From the NCBI GenBank assembly GCA_900557175.1, contig USSL01000068.1, positions 1-8,102 on the forward strand: a stretch of DNA of 8,102 bases, written 5' to 3'. Under the pieces are notes generated by a model, which ran no database searches, had not been told where the DNA came from, and was given only the letters and a program-made list of their open reading frames with translations. The translations under genes and the position numbers were made by a program. This document shows, piece after piece, positions 1 to 7,193 of the stretch; within the stretch, counting starts at the first letter, position 1, and every line of letters starts with the position of its first letter. This DNA is from an uncultured Eubacteriales bacterium. Lineage in GTDB: Bacteria; Bacillota; Clostridia; Lachnospirales; Lachnospiraceae.

Positions 1-1462
1 TTTCATCATTCGGCGACACAAAACCGCCGCCATTTGAAGGCGATGACGGCCAGTAAAACGTCTGTGCATCTGCCGCTTTCACAGCCTTCGGCAAAATATA
101 TTCAAACTGTTTAATATAATCTGCGCGAAGACTGCCGCAATGACAGGACACATCCGCCCAGTCTTCCCAGCCCATTTCCATTTCATTGTTGCCGCACAAA
201 AGACCTAGACAGGCGTGATGGCGTATACGCCGCACGTTATCCATTGTTTCCGCAATAATATTTTCCTCAAAAGCATCGTCAAGATCATAAATATTGCAGG
301 CATACATTAAGTCCTGCCATACGATCAGACCGGCCTCGTCACACAAATCATAAAAATCATCGGACGGATAATAGCCGCCGCCCCACACGCGCAGACAATT
401 AAAATTGGAATCTGCGGCGGTGTCAATCAGATATTTCATCCGCCTGCGGTCAATCCTTGAATAAACACAATCCTCAGGTATATAATCCGCGCCCATCGCA
501 AATATTTTAACACCGTTAATCACAAAGGCAAATTCACTGCCCCACGCATCCTGTGCCCTGCTGACTGTCAGCGTTCTCAGACCGATACGAAGCTGCTTTT
601 TTTCAAGCAACTGCCCATTCGCATCACAAAGTTTTACATGAACTGTGTACAGCGGATGCTCTCCGAGACCGTTCGGCCACCAAAGGCGCGGCAAAGCAAT
701 ATCAAATTCCACAGATATCCTGCCGGATTTTGAAACAGACATCTGTTTTTCGCCGATCATTTCGCCGTCCGGGCTTTCAAGCGAAATCAAAATCTCTGCC
801 GCTGTCAAAAGCGTAACGTCTGCCGCCGCCAAAAGTCTGACACTGCCATCTTCATGTTTCTGACTGATCAGCACATCCGAAAGTTCTGCCGTATGTCTGT
901 ATTCCAAACCGATATTGCGCCAAATGCCCATATCAGGAAGCTGCGGACCCCAGTCCCAGCCAAACATAGAATGGGCTTTTCGGATATACTGGGAGCCCGG
1001 CATACAGCCGCAGGCTGCATAGCTGATTTCCTTGCCCGGTGATGCCGGATGACTTTCAATCCACGTTATCGGAGATATAAATTTTATTGTCAGCACGTTT
1101 GTTGTTTTAAGACATCCGCCGCAGTCAAACCGCCATGTGCGATGCATATTGTCGGCTCTGCCTAAAAACTCCCCGTTCAAATAAACATCCGCAATCGTAT
1201 CAAGGCCGTCGCAGACAAGCTCTGTCCTGCCGCCAAAAGGTCTGTCGCACCAGTTCTCCGACAGCTCAAACGTCCGCTCAAACGTATAGTTGCCGCGAAG
1301 CCGTTCTCTGACTTCATATTCATTTGTCCTGTCATAAGGATCCGGTATCTCCTGATGGGCTAAAAGCACCGAGAGCACTGAACCCGGCACAGCGGCAGAC
1401 AGTTTTTGACTGCCGCCGCTTTCATACATTTGCCATGTGCCGTTTAAATCAAATCTTTCCAT
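1..1462 (-). CDS. Beta-mannosidase, glycoside hydrolase family 2 (C-terminus cut by window edge)
   Basis: The minus strand is open from the ATG at 1462-1460 to the left edge, giving about 487 N-terminal residues. Known role of the family: retaining hydrolysis of non-reducing-end beta-D-mannosyl residues. Visible are an N-terminal jelly-roll domain (about 1-190) ending in FGWDWGP (168-173), an immunoglobulin-like domain (about 191-305), and the start of the TIM barrel with GADYIPED (324-331), RVWGGGYYPSDDFYD (358-372) and GNNE (424-427). E427 is the predicted acid/base; the nucleophile Glu lies beyond the window. There is no signal peptide, so it should act in the cytoplasm. The start overlaps the GH130 stop by one base (TAATG), and no strong ribosome site precedes it, which suggests translational coupling. 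Beta-mannosidase is favoured over other GH2 activities because of FGWDWGP; linkage specificity is open. Confidence 0.9.
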   Translation of the reverse strand, partial: MERFDLNGTWQMYESGGSQKLSAAVPGSVLSVLLAHQEIPDPYDRTNEYEVRERLRGNYTFERTFELSENWCDRPFGGRTELVCDGLDTIADVYLNGEFLGRADNMHRTWRFDCGGCLKTTNVLTIKFISPITWIESHPASPGKEISYAACGCMPGSQYIRKAHSMFGWDWGPQLPDMGIWRNIGLEYRHTAELSDVLISQKHEDGSVRLLAAADVTLLTAAEILISLESPDGEMIGEKQMSVSKSGRISVEFDIALPRLWWPNGLGEHPLYTVHVKLCDANGQLLEKKQLRIGLRTLTVSRAQDAWGSEFAFVINGVKIFAMGADYIPEDCVYSRIDRRRMKYLIDTAADSNFNCLRVWGGGYYPSDDFYDLCDEAGLIVWQDLMYACNIYDLDDAFEENIIAETMDNVRRIRHHACLGLLCGNNEMEMGWEDWADVSCHCGSLRADYIKQFEYILPKAVKAADAQTFYWPSSPSNGGGFVSPNDE

Positions 1463-2541
1463 TATAATCCCATTGCCTTAAATATTTCATCAAGCCCGAT
1501 ATCCGCGCGGCATATTTTATCATCGGCCGCACCGTAATAAATCATCACTGTATCGTCTTTAACAAGACAGCCGCACGTAAAGACAACATTTCCGAAAAAG
1601 CCCTCTTTCTCATAATCCGCTTCCGGCTGTAAAATCGGTTCTTTTGTCTTTGCAATGACCTTTGACGGATCGTCCTTATCAAGAAGGAAAGCGCCCAGGC
1701 AGTAACGGTCATTTTTATCGGCTGCGTGGTAAATTTTTACCCAGCCTTTTTCAGTCATAAACGGTACTGCGCCGCCGCCGATACGGCCGTTGTCCCATCT
1801 GTCCTCATCGCTGTCAGAAATACCGCAGAAATGCTTCTGCTCGCCCCAGTGAACCAAATCCGGAGATTTTGCAAGCCACATTTCAGGATTGCCGATGCCG
1901 GACGGCACCGGACGGTTAAAAGCAATATACATGCCGTCGATTTTTTCCGGGAAGATGGTCACATCTTTATTTTCCGGCGCAAAAATAATGCCGTGGCGCG
2001 TATAGCTTTCAAAATCTTTTGTACTTATAAGTGATGTTGCCGGACCGTTTTTCGTCACTGAAGTATAGTTAATATAGTATGTATCCCCGATTTTTGTAAT
2101 TCGCGGATCCTCCATGCCCCAGCTTTCTTCCTCTGCAATCGGGAAAATCGCCGGCTTATCTTCAATTTCAAAATGAATGCCGTCCTTACTTCTCGCCAGT
2201 CTCAAATGAGAAAGCGATGTCAGGTTAATTGATTTTTTGCCCTTATTGTCAGCCTTAAGCACATGACGTGAATCCGAAAAATCAAGCTCAGGATGCTCTG
2301 ATTTTACATAAGTAATGACATCGAGAACATCCTCACCGTCCTTGCATACAACAATAGGAATCTTCACTTCATCAGGATTATCGCATTTTACAGATTCCGC
2401 AACACGGCATAAAAGCAGGATTTCACCATTATATTCGGCAACGCCGCAGTTAAATACGCCGTCCACCTTAAAGTCATCGCGGCTCGGCACAACATCTGCC
2501 GGCACAATCAGAGGGTTATATTCACATCTATTTATATTCAT
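1462..2541 (-). CDS. Glycoside hydrolase family 130 mannoside phosphorylase
   Basis: This 359-residue protein is a five-bladed beta-propeller of family GH130, whose members mostly cleave beta-1,4- or beta-1,2-mannosides with phosphate to release alpha-mannose 1-phosphate. The N-terminal NPLIVPADVVPSRDDF (9-24) and GVFNCGVA (28-35), the central GMEDPR (142-147) and the C-terminal YYGAADDKICRADIGL (335-350) fit the family. D145 in EDPR is the predicted general acid. YHAAD at 271-275 lies in a region that contributes to phosphate and substrate binding in the family. No signal peptide is present, so it is cytoplasmic. AAGGAG lies just upstream of the ATG, 11 bases after the permease stop. A phosphorylase beside an importer fits energy-saving breakdown of imported mannosides. 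Subfamily and linkage (beta-1,2 against beta-1,4, or Man-GlcNAc) cannot be fixed by eye, and some GH130 members are hydrolases. Confidence 0.93.
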   Translation of the reverse strand: MNINRCEYNPLIVPADVVPSRDDFKVDGVFNCGVAEYNGEILLLCRVAESVKCDNPDEVKIPIVVCKDGEDVLDVITYVKSEHPELDFSDSRHVLKADNKGKKSINLTSLSHLRLARSKDGIHFEIEDKPAIFPIAEEESWGMEDPRITKIGDTYYINYTSVTKNGPATSLISTKDFESYTRHGIIFAPENKDVTIFPEKIDGMYIAFNRPVPSGIGNPEMWLAKSPDLVHWGEQKHFCGISDSDEDRWDNGRIGGGAVPFMTEKGWVKIYHAADKNDRYCLGAFLLDKDDPSKVIAKTKEPILQPEADYEKEGFFGNVVFTCGCLVKDDTVMIYYGAADDKICRADIGLDEIFKAMGL

Positions 2542-2552
2542 TGTATATCTCC

Positions 2553-3377
2553 TTATTTAAGCATAAAACTGATACCTTCTTTAAAGTACTTCGAGAAGCA
2601 TAAGAACAGAATGATAATCGGCAGTGTCAAAATAACAGATGCCGCATACATTGGTCCAGGGAAAGCGCCCATCGGCTTAAACTGTGTTGAAATAAGCACG
2701 TTTAATGTCTGCATCTGAATATCCGGCGCAATAAGCATATCCCACATAAGTTCACTCCAGCGCTGCATAAAGATTGATAAAAATACAATCGTTGTCACCG
2801 ACTTTGTGACAGGAAATGCTATTTTTGCTATAATTTTGAAATCGCCGGCGCCGTCAATTCTTGCTGCCTCGAAAACATCATCCGGTATCGTTTTAAAATA
2901 GTTAATGTACATAAAAATTGCCCATATTGAAATACAGAGCGGAATAATCATGCCCGCATAGCTGTTTGCCATCGGCTTTGCAATCATATATCTCGGCACA
3001 AGCAAAATAATTGTCGGGAAAAACATCTGAAATAAAAGCGTATTCATAATCATTTTCTCGCCCTTAAACTTCAGCTTTGACACCGAATATCCGATCGCAA
3101 GACCGACAATCACAGAAATCACCGCTGTCGGGAACGCAACAACAAAAGAATTCCAAAGTGCTTTCACCCACATCATCGAGTTTGTAGATCCGCCTCTGCC
3201 AATCAGATATTCATAGCTTCTTAATGTAAAACCCGAAGGTACTAAAACCTTATCAACCATATCCCACGACGTAAACGACTGCACAACCATGTAATAAAAC
3301 GGAAACAGTGAAATTGCCAGCAGGATTAATGTAATGATTGTAATAATCACTGTTTTTACGCTGATTTTCTTTCTCAT
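2553..3377 (-). CDS. Sugar ABC transporter inner-membrane permease, MalG/CUT1 type
   Basis: The 274-residue membrane protein has about six hydrophobic segments (near 10-31, 76-98, 109-131, 141-161, 191-213 and 243-263). The cytoplasmic EAA loop reads EAARIDGAGDF from residue 170, with the conserved Gly at 176 and Pro at 189; this loop docks on the ATPase. Length and the short N-terminal tail before the first helix match MalG-type permeases of the carbohydrate uptake 1 family. It should pair with the permease encoded just upstream to form the import channel. AAGGAGGG lies about nine bases before the ATG, and the gap from the upstream permease is 15 bases, so the two are surely co-transcribed. 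Substrate is inferred from the flanking mannoside enzymes, not from this sequence. Confidence 0.93.
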   Translation of the reverse strand: MRKKISVKTVIITIITLILLAISLFPFYYMVVQSFTSWDMVDKVLVPSGFTLRSYEYLIGRGGSTNSMMWVKALWNSFVVAFPTAVISVIVGLAIGYSVSKLKFKGEKMIMNTLLFQMFFPTIILLVPRYMIAKPMANSYAGMIIPLCISIWAIFMYINYFKTIPDDVFEAARIDGAGDFKIIAKIAFPVTKSVTTIVFLSIFMQRWSELMWDMLIAPDIQMQTLNVLISTQFKPMGAFPGPMYAASVILTLPIIILFLCFSKYFKEGISFMLK

Positions 3378-3392
3378 ACAAAAGCCCTCCTT

Positions 3393-4289
3393 TTAATAAC
3401 CGAATTTCCGGTTCAGCTTGTCTGTCGCGAAGTTAATAATTCTCAGTGTAATGAAAATCTGTACCGCACTGGCAATTGCCATCGCCGCACCATAGCCTGA
3501 CTGGAATCTTGTAAACGATGTGTTGTAAATTTCAAGCTGCCATGATGTTGTCGAAAGATTCGGGCCACCGCCTGTTAAAAGGAACGGCTCTGTAAAAATA
3601 CCAAAAGCAAGTCCCGTCGCAAGCACAATAACGGTCGTCAGCGTCGGCATAATCATCGGCAATGTGACATGAATTAATTTATGAAAACCGTGGGAACCGT
3701 CAAGGGCGCAGGCTTCATTCACTTCACTGCTGATACTCTCGATGCCCGATAAAATAAACAATGCATAATAACCGGACATTTTCCATACGACGATACCAAC
3801 CATAATTGCAAAGGCAAACCGTTCATCGGTCAGCCAATTAATATTCAAATTAAAATGTTCTCTTAAAAATGTATTAAATACTGAGTTATAGTTAAAGAAA
3901 TATTTCACAACAACCGATGTTGCCACACCGGATGTCAGATACGGAATAAAAAACAGTACAGCCACAACACCTTTGATTTTATCCGGAAGCTTTGATACTA
4001 AAAGTGCAATGACAAGACCGCCGATAAAACATAAAATGACAATCGGCACAAGATATTTATAGGAATTAACAAACGCCGCCTGAACCTTCTTGTCCGTAAA
4101 CAGCGCCGTAAAATTTTTTAGTCCGACAAAGGTTTTATCCTTCGACATAAGATTCCAGTCCATCACTGACAGCCAAAGCGCCCAAATTAAAGGAATCAAA
4201 AAGAATATAAGCGAATACACAAGATAAGGTGCATTAAGTATCCAGCCAATCACACCTCTTTTTCTGTTTGAATTTAACTTTTTCTTCAT
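3393..4289 (-). CDS. Sugar ABC transporter inner-membrane permease, MalF/UgpA type (CUT1)
   Basis: The 298-residue permease starts with a basic tail (KKK and RKR within the first 11 residues), followed by about six membrane segments beginning near residue 15. The EAA-type loop reads NEACALDGSHGF (191-202), so the usual EAA is EAC here, but the DG pair is kept and Pro 211 sits at the expected end of the motif. A GGGPNLST stretch after the EAA loop is typical of MalF/UgpA-like subunits. It forms the heterodimeric channel with the MalG-type permease encoded 15 bases downstream. A GGAG lies close to the ATG and a second AAGGAG sits further upstream. The 71-base gap from the binding-protein gene holds a strong hairpin, so expression may be lower than that of the binding protein. 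Confidence 0.93.
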   Translation of the reverse strand: MKKKLNSNRKRGVIGWILNAPYLVYSLIFFLIPLIWALWLSVMDWNLMSKDKTFVGLKNFTALFTDKKVQAAFVNSYKYLVPIVILCFIGGLVIALLVSKLPDKIKGVVAVLFFIPYLTSGVATSVVVKYFFNYNSVFNTFLREHFNLNINWLTDERFAFAIMVGIVVWKMSGYYALFILSGIESISSEVNEACALDGSHGFHKLIHVTLPMIMPTLTTVIVLATGLAFGIFTEPFLLTGGGPNLSTTSWQLEIYNTSFTRFQSGYGAAMAIASAVQIFITLRIINFATDKLNRKFGY

Positions 4290-4315
4290 TTTCTCCGACT
4301 CTCCTTATAACAAAC

Positions 4316-4346
4316 GGCCGCACAACCGCTCACGGATTGTGCGGCC
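4316..4346 (-). terminator. Strong intercistronic hairpin after the binding-protein gene (stabiliser or partial terminator)
   Basis: GGCCGCACAA (4316-4325) and TTGTGCGGCC (4337-4346) are perfectly complementary; inside them CCG (4326-4328) and CGG (4333-4335) pair around a CTCA loop, with a single A bulge at 4336. The hairpin lies 14 bases after the binding-protein stop. On the minus strand it is followed by GTTTGTTATAAGG rather than a run of T, so it is a poor classical terminator. Such hairpins behind sugar-binding-protein genes commonly protect the upstream mRNA and lower expression of the permeases, which fits this position. The structure is seen; the function is inferred. Confidence 0.7.
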
Positions 4347-4360
4347 TGCTCACATAAAGC

Positions 4361-5758
4361 TTATTCAAGCCCGCCTGCTGATTTCATTGCTTCCATTGCT
4401 GCCTCAACATAAGCTGTTGCATCCGGTGCATTGCCAGCCTCTGCATTTGCAACGTCATTCATATACGGAGCCATTGCTGTTTCTGTAAAAGCTGTCCAGA
4501 TATCAGCATCTTTATCTGTTGCAAGTCCCGGCATTGAGTACGGTACCCACTGTGCAAGTGCTGATAATTCAGGATATTCTTCCATCACTGCCTTAAATGC
4601 TTCGTTTTCATTTAAGTCGCCTCTTACAGGAAGCATTGTTGTCGCATTAAGCCAGTCAAGGTCTGTCTGTGCAGAATTATCTTTGTTATATACCCATTTA
4701 ACAAACTCTACAGCACCGGCATGTTCATCTTCTGAAATATTTTCTGTTTTGTAGAATGTAAGACCTTTTGAATCGCCGAAGTTATATGGTGCATCGCCTT
4801 CATTTTCTACAAAAGCAGGTCCGTAAACATAATCCTCGCCGTAAACCTTATTGTTTTCCTTATAAAGTGAAATTTCCCATGGTGCATTAATTGTCACAAG
4901 CACTGAAGGTTTTTCCTCAATCCAGACACTTGATAACTCACCCTGCTGGATTGTATTTCCAAATGTACCGATGACTTCCATTGCCTTTACAGCGCTGTCT
5001 TTATCCATTGTCAGCTTTGTGCCTTCAACAATTGACTTACCCTGTGAAATTGCATCATATGGCATCATGAAATCATACCATCTGTCCCAATACTGATCCG
5101 GACGTGTTAATGACGGTCTATAGAATGAATGTGTCACACCGATTTCAGCAAGAGCGTCCTTCTTTTCACTGAAAGCTTTCATCACTTCTGTAAATTCCGC
5201 AATTGTTTCCGGCGCTTTATCGTAGCCTAAAGCTTTAAGTGCAGGAACATTCCACTGCCAAACCATCGGGTTTACATAAACCGGAAGTACATACTGTTTT
5301 CCGTCAATTGCCCAGTTTGCCATTGTATCGCCCATCTGTCTTGCATCCACAACATCATTAAACCATTCTTCTGCAGATAAGTCATAAACAACATCAGAAG
5401 CCGCCAGTGTTGCCGCAAAACCTCTGTTAATATTTTCAGAAACAGCCGGCGCTGTGCCTGTGGCAATCGCATTCTGAATACCGGCCTCAGATGACGGTGA
5501 CTCAGGCATCTGCTGTACCTTAACCTCAACAACCTGTCCGTTCACTTCTGTTTTTGTCTCGTTAAATGCCTTCGCCTTCGTCTCCCAAAAATTATACTGT
5601 ACCTGCTGAGGCGCTGTCCAAAAATCAACGGTAATTGTGCCGCCCGCACTGCCGTTATCTGCGCTGCCTCCGTTTGTGTCGCTTCCGCCGCAGGCTGTAA
5701 GCGCTGTCGCTGTCATTGCTGCTGCAAGAAAAAGTGCTGTTGTTTTCTTAAAGTTCAT
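4361..5758 (-). CDS. Extracellular sugar-binding lipoprotein of an ABC importer (solute-binding family 1)
   Basis: The predicted precursor has 465 residues. The start at 5758 is chosen because AAGGAGGAG (5765-5773) sits at the right distance and because it puts a standard lipoprotein signal first: basic MNFKK, a hydrophobic Ala/Leu core, then lipobox LTAC with lipidated Cys23. A Gly/Ser/Asn/Asp linker follows, then a family-1 solute-binding fold beginning TVDFWTAPQQ. In-frame ATG codons further upstream would run through the ribosome site and spoil the signal. The protein should be anchored outside the membrane and deliver oligosaccharide to the two permeases encoded downstream. Many Trp and Tyr residues fit sugar stacking. 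The ligand is inferred to be beta-manno-oligosaccharide from the GH130, GH2 and GT108-like neighbours; the sequence alone does not show it. Confidence 0.93.
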   Translation of the reverse strand: MNFKKTTALFLAAAMTATALTACGGSDTNGGSADNGSAGGTITVDFWTAPQQVQYNFWETKAKAFNETKTEVNGQVVEVKVQQMPESPSSEAGIQNAIATGTAPAVSENINRGFAATLAASDVVYDLSAEEWFNDVVDARQMGDTMANWAIDGKQYVLPVYVNPMVWQWNVPALKALGYDKAPETIAEFTEVMKAFSEKKDALAEIGVTHSFYRPSLTRPDQYWDRWYDFMMPYDAISQGKSIVEGTKLTMDKDSAVKAMEVIGTFGNTIQQGELSSVWIEEKPSVLVTINAPWEISLYKENNKVYGEDYVYGPAFVENEGDAPYNFGDSKGLTFYKTENISEDEHAGAVEFVKWVYNKDNSAQTDLDWLNATTMLPVRGDLNENEAFKAVMEEYPELSALAQWVPYSMPGLATDKDADIWTAFTETAMAPYMNDVANAEAGNAPDATAYVEAAMEAMKSAGGLE

Positions 5759-5764
5759 TATAGT

Positions 5765-5773
5765 CTCCTCCTT
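5765..5773 (-). promoter_or_regulatory. Ribosome binding site fixing the binding-protein start
   Basis: On the minus strand AAGGAGGAG ends six bases before the ATG at 5758. It selects that ATG over the one at 5791, which would add 11 residues in front of an otherwise complete lipoprotein signal. In the same gap a small stem (AAGGC 5790-5794 with GCCTT 5799-5803) overlaps the stop codon of the upstream gene; it is too weak to call a terminator. Confidence 0.85.
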
Positions 5774-5801
5774 AAAATAAATATATTGCAAGGCCTATGC
5801 C

Positions 5802-6749
5802 TTATCTTTCCCATTCTTTAAACGGATCATCAATCGTTATTGTATGACCTTCGGCATCTCCCGCACCGCAGTAAAGCTGTGCCTTTCCATTTTCAAGACG
5901 GACAAGCCCGCCTGAAAAAATAACATCGGCAAGATCCGGACGTTTACTTGGGCCATCCGCAAAATTTGCACGGACAGCAATCAGCTTCATCGGCGAATAA
6001 TCACCCGTTTCCGGATTAAAGCAAAAACATGACGCATAGTAATGGCGATTGCCGTCTTCATCATATTTTGCAATATGCGATAAAATACCGACCTTACCAT
6101 TGGCTAACATATGCAGCTCGTTGCAGCCGCCCCATTCCTCCGGAACAAACTGATTTTCAAGAATTGTCGCCCTATTGATATGCTCTGTGTCAAGTTCTTC
6201 CAGCGACTTGATAATGATATAACCGACCTTGCCCCGGCCGCCGATAGTTCCCTGAGGGCGTGTCATCACTAAAATCCTTCCGTCAGAAAGCTGTCCCAGC
6301 CGTATATCCTTCATTCTGTCCGGCCCTTTCGCAAAACGTTCAAGCTGACTTAAGTCACTGCCCTTATAAAAAATCGTTCTGTAATTTAGCTGTCCCGGAT
6401 TTTCCTCATCATCAAAAATCTCAACACCGCCGACAACAAGCACACCGTTAATATGTGCGATAAACGGATCCTGAAGATTTAACGGTTTTATCCGGGCATC
6501 CGCCGCCCACGCATCACCCGACTGTTCAAAAAAGAACACCTGTGACTGCTCGCTGTCTCTTGATTCAACGCGTCCGCCAATATAACGCTTGCCGCCGCTT
6601 ACAAATGGCGCTGTAATATTATAGACATCTTTTCCTGAATCTACACCCGAAAAATGGATTTTACTGGAATCATCCTTAAAATTCAAGTTATTAAATTCAA
6701 GTAACAACTGTTGACACGTACGTACCGTGTTTGTATATTCTTGTGCCAT
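5802..6749 (-). CDS. DUF1861 / GT108-like beta-mannoside phosphorylase-type propeller protein
   Basis: The 315-residue protein has no signal peptide or membrane segment. It resembles the DUF1861 family, whose Leishmania members (MTPs, CAZy GT108) are dual beta-1,2-mannosyltransferase/phosphorylases with a GH130-like five-bladed propeller. Family-like stretches are FSGVDSGKDVYNITAPF (33-49), NLQDPFIAHINGVLVVGG (91-108), WGGCNELH near 206-213, RPDLADVIFSGG near 272-283, and YCGAGDAEGHT near the end. D94 in QDPF occupies the place of the GH130 acid in EDPR and is the likely catalytic residue. AAGGAG (6755-6760) precedes the ATG. It is the first gene of the operon, 43 bases before the binding-protein start. 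Phosphorolysis or hydrolysis of imported beta-1,2-mannosides is the inferred role; synthesis of a mannan reserve is the main alternative. Family assignment is from memory of motifs. Confidence 0.75.
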   Translation of the reverse strand: MAQEYTNTVRTCQQLLLEFNNLNFKDDSSKIHFSGVDSGKDVYNITAPFVSGGKRYIGGRVESRDSEQSQVFFFEQSGDAWAADARIKPLNLQDPFIAHINGVLVVGGVEIFDDEENPGQLNYRTIFYKGSDLSQLERFAKGPDRMKDIRLGQLSDGRILVMTRPQGTIGGRGKVGYIIIKSLEELDTEHINRATILENQFVPEEWGGCNELHMLANGKVGILSHIAKYDEDGNRHYYASCFCFNPETGDYSPMKLIAVRANFADGPSKRPDLADVIFSGGLVRLENGKAQLYCGAGDAEGHTITIDDPFKEWER

Positions 6750-6865
6750 TCATACTCCTTTCCGCGAATTCATCACTTGTTTTTAGAAATATTGAATATA
6801 TTACTTTCTTTATGATTTGATATTATCACCACTTTAACTTTAAATAAACACATTTTTACTTGAAT

Positions 6866-6893
6866 TTTATATTTTATTTAAAGTTTTTGATAA
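6866..6893 (-). promoter_or_regulatory. Candidate weak promoter for the mannoside operon
   Basis: Read on the minus strand, TTATCA (6893-6888) and TATAAA (6871-6866) are separated by 16 bases. The -35 matches TTGACA at four of six positions and the -10 matches TATAAT at five of six. The -35 lies inside the 22-base palindrome, as expected for a regulated promoter. An alternative is an extended -10, TGATAATAT, just downstream near 6820-6828, which has no good -35. Either way the promoter looks weak and may need an activator. Confidence 0.35.
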
Positions 6894-6899
6894 CTTTAA
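6878..6899. promoter_or_regulatory. 22-base palindrome, candidate operator for the operon
   Basis: TTAAAGTT (6878-6885) and AACTTTAA (6892-6899) are exact reverse complements around a 6-base spacer. The two half-sites are about 14 bases apart centre to centre. The same word recurs as AACTTTAA at 6836-6843 and as part of ACTTTA at 6831 and 6946. Its overlap with the candidate -35 suggests binding by a local transcription factor. No regulator gene is in the window. Confidence 0.45.
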
Positions 6900-7070
6900 T
6901 TTTTTCAAAGCCAAAGTTTACTAATATTTAATCCTTCAAGTATGTACTTTATACAAATGCTGTTAAAAATTCCTCATTCCTTTTATAAAAACCAGCTTTT
7001 TTCAAAAATTTTGTATATGTTTTTTATACATATTTTGCATTAAGTTCTGTATATTCAACGTTTTTATCTA

Positions 7071-7093
7071 TTGTTAACAAAATATCATGATAT
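7071..7093. promoter_or_regulatory. Two adjacent perfect palindromes upstream of the dehydrogenase promoter
   Basis: TTGTTAACAA (7071-7080) and ATATCATGATAT (7082-7093) are each perfect palindromes and lie one base apart. They end ten bases before the -35 hexamer of the dehydrogenase promoter, where activators commonly bind. Short palindromes arise readily in AT-rich DNA, so the regulatory reading is tentative. Confidence 0.35.
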
Positions 7094-7103
7094 CTTTTAG
7101 TTA

Positions 7104-7132
7104 TTGACAACATATTTTCCGTTTGTTATAAT
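7104..7132 (+). promoter_or_regulatory. Consensus sigma-A promoter for the dehydrogenase gene
   Basis: TTGACA (7104-7109) and TATAAT (7127-7132) match the housekeeping consensus exactly, with the ideal 17-base spacer. Transcription should begin near 7139-7140, giving a leader of about 70 bases. A promoter this close to consensus is intrinsically strong, so control, if any, is likely by repression. Confidence 0.85.
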
Positions 7133-7160
7133 CAACTCACATTCATGATACAAATTTATT

Positions 7161-7187
7161 ATAAAGATAATAATTTCTTATCTTTAT
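7161..7187 (+). promoter_or_regulatory. 10-bp inverted repeat in the dehydrogenase leader (operator or mRNA hairpin)
   Basis: ATAAAGATAA (7161-7170) and TTATCTTTAT (7178-7187) are perfect reverse complements around a 7-base spacer. The repeat lies within the expected leader and ends about six bases before the ribosome site. It could be a repressor operator just downstream of the promoter or a 5' hairpin affecting translation or stability. No T-run follows at terminator distance. Confidence 0.5.
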
Positions 7188-7193
7188 TATCTT

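Noticed and set aside
645..1059. Three short open frames overlapping the GH2 gene
   Set aside because: They lie in other frames of a well-supported GH2 coding region and show no family-like sequence.
1726..2034. 102-codon plus-strand open frame opposite GH130
   Set aside because: Antisense shadow of a conserved coding region, with no ribosome site or recognisable motif.
4316..4346. Hairpin as a full transcription terminator of the operon
   Set aside because: No T-run follows on the minus strand, and the permeases downstream belong with the binding protein.
5759..5791. Eleven-residue N-terminal extension of the binding protein
   Set aside because: It would read through a perfect ribosome site and put residues before a complete lipoprotein signal.
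7012..7030. TGTATA/TATACA inverted repeat in the intergenic region
   Set aside because: Only six base pairs of simple AT-rich sequence; easily expected by chance.
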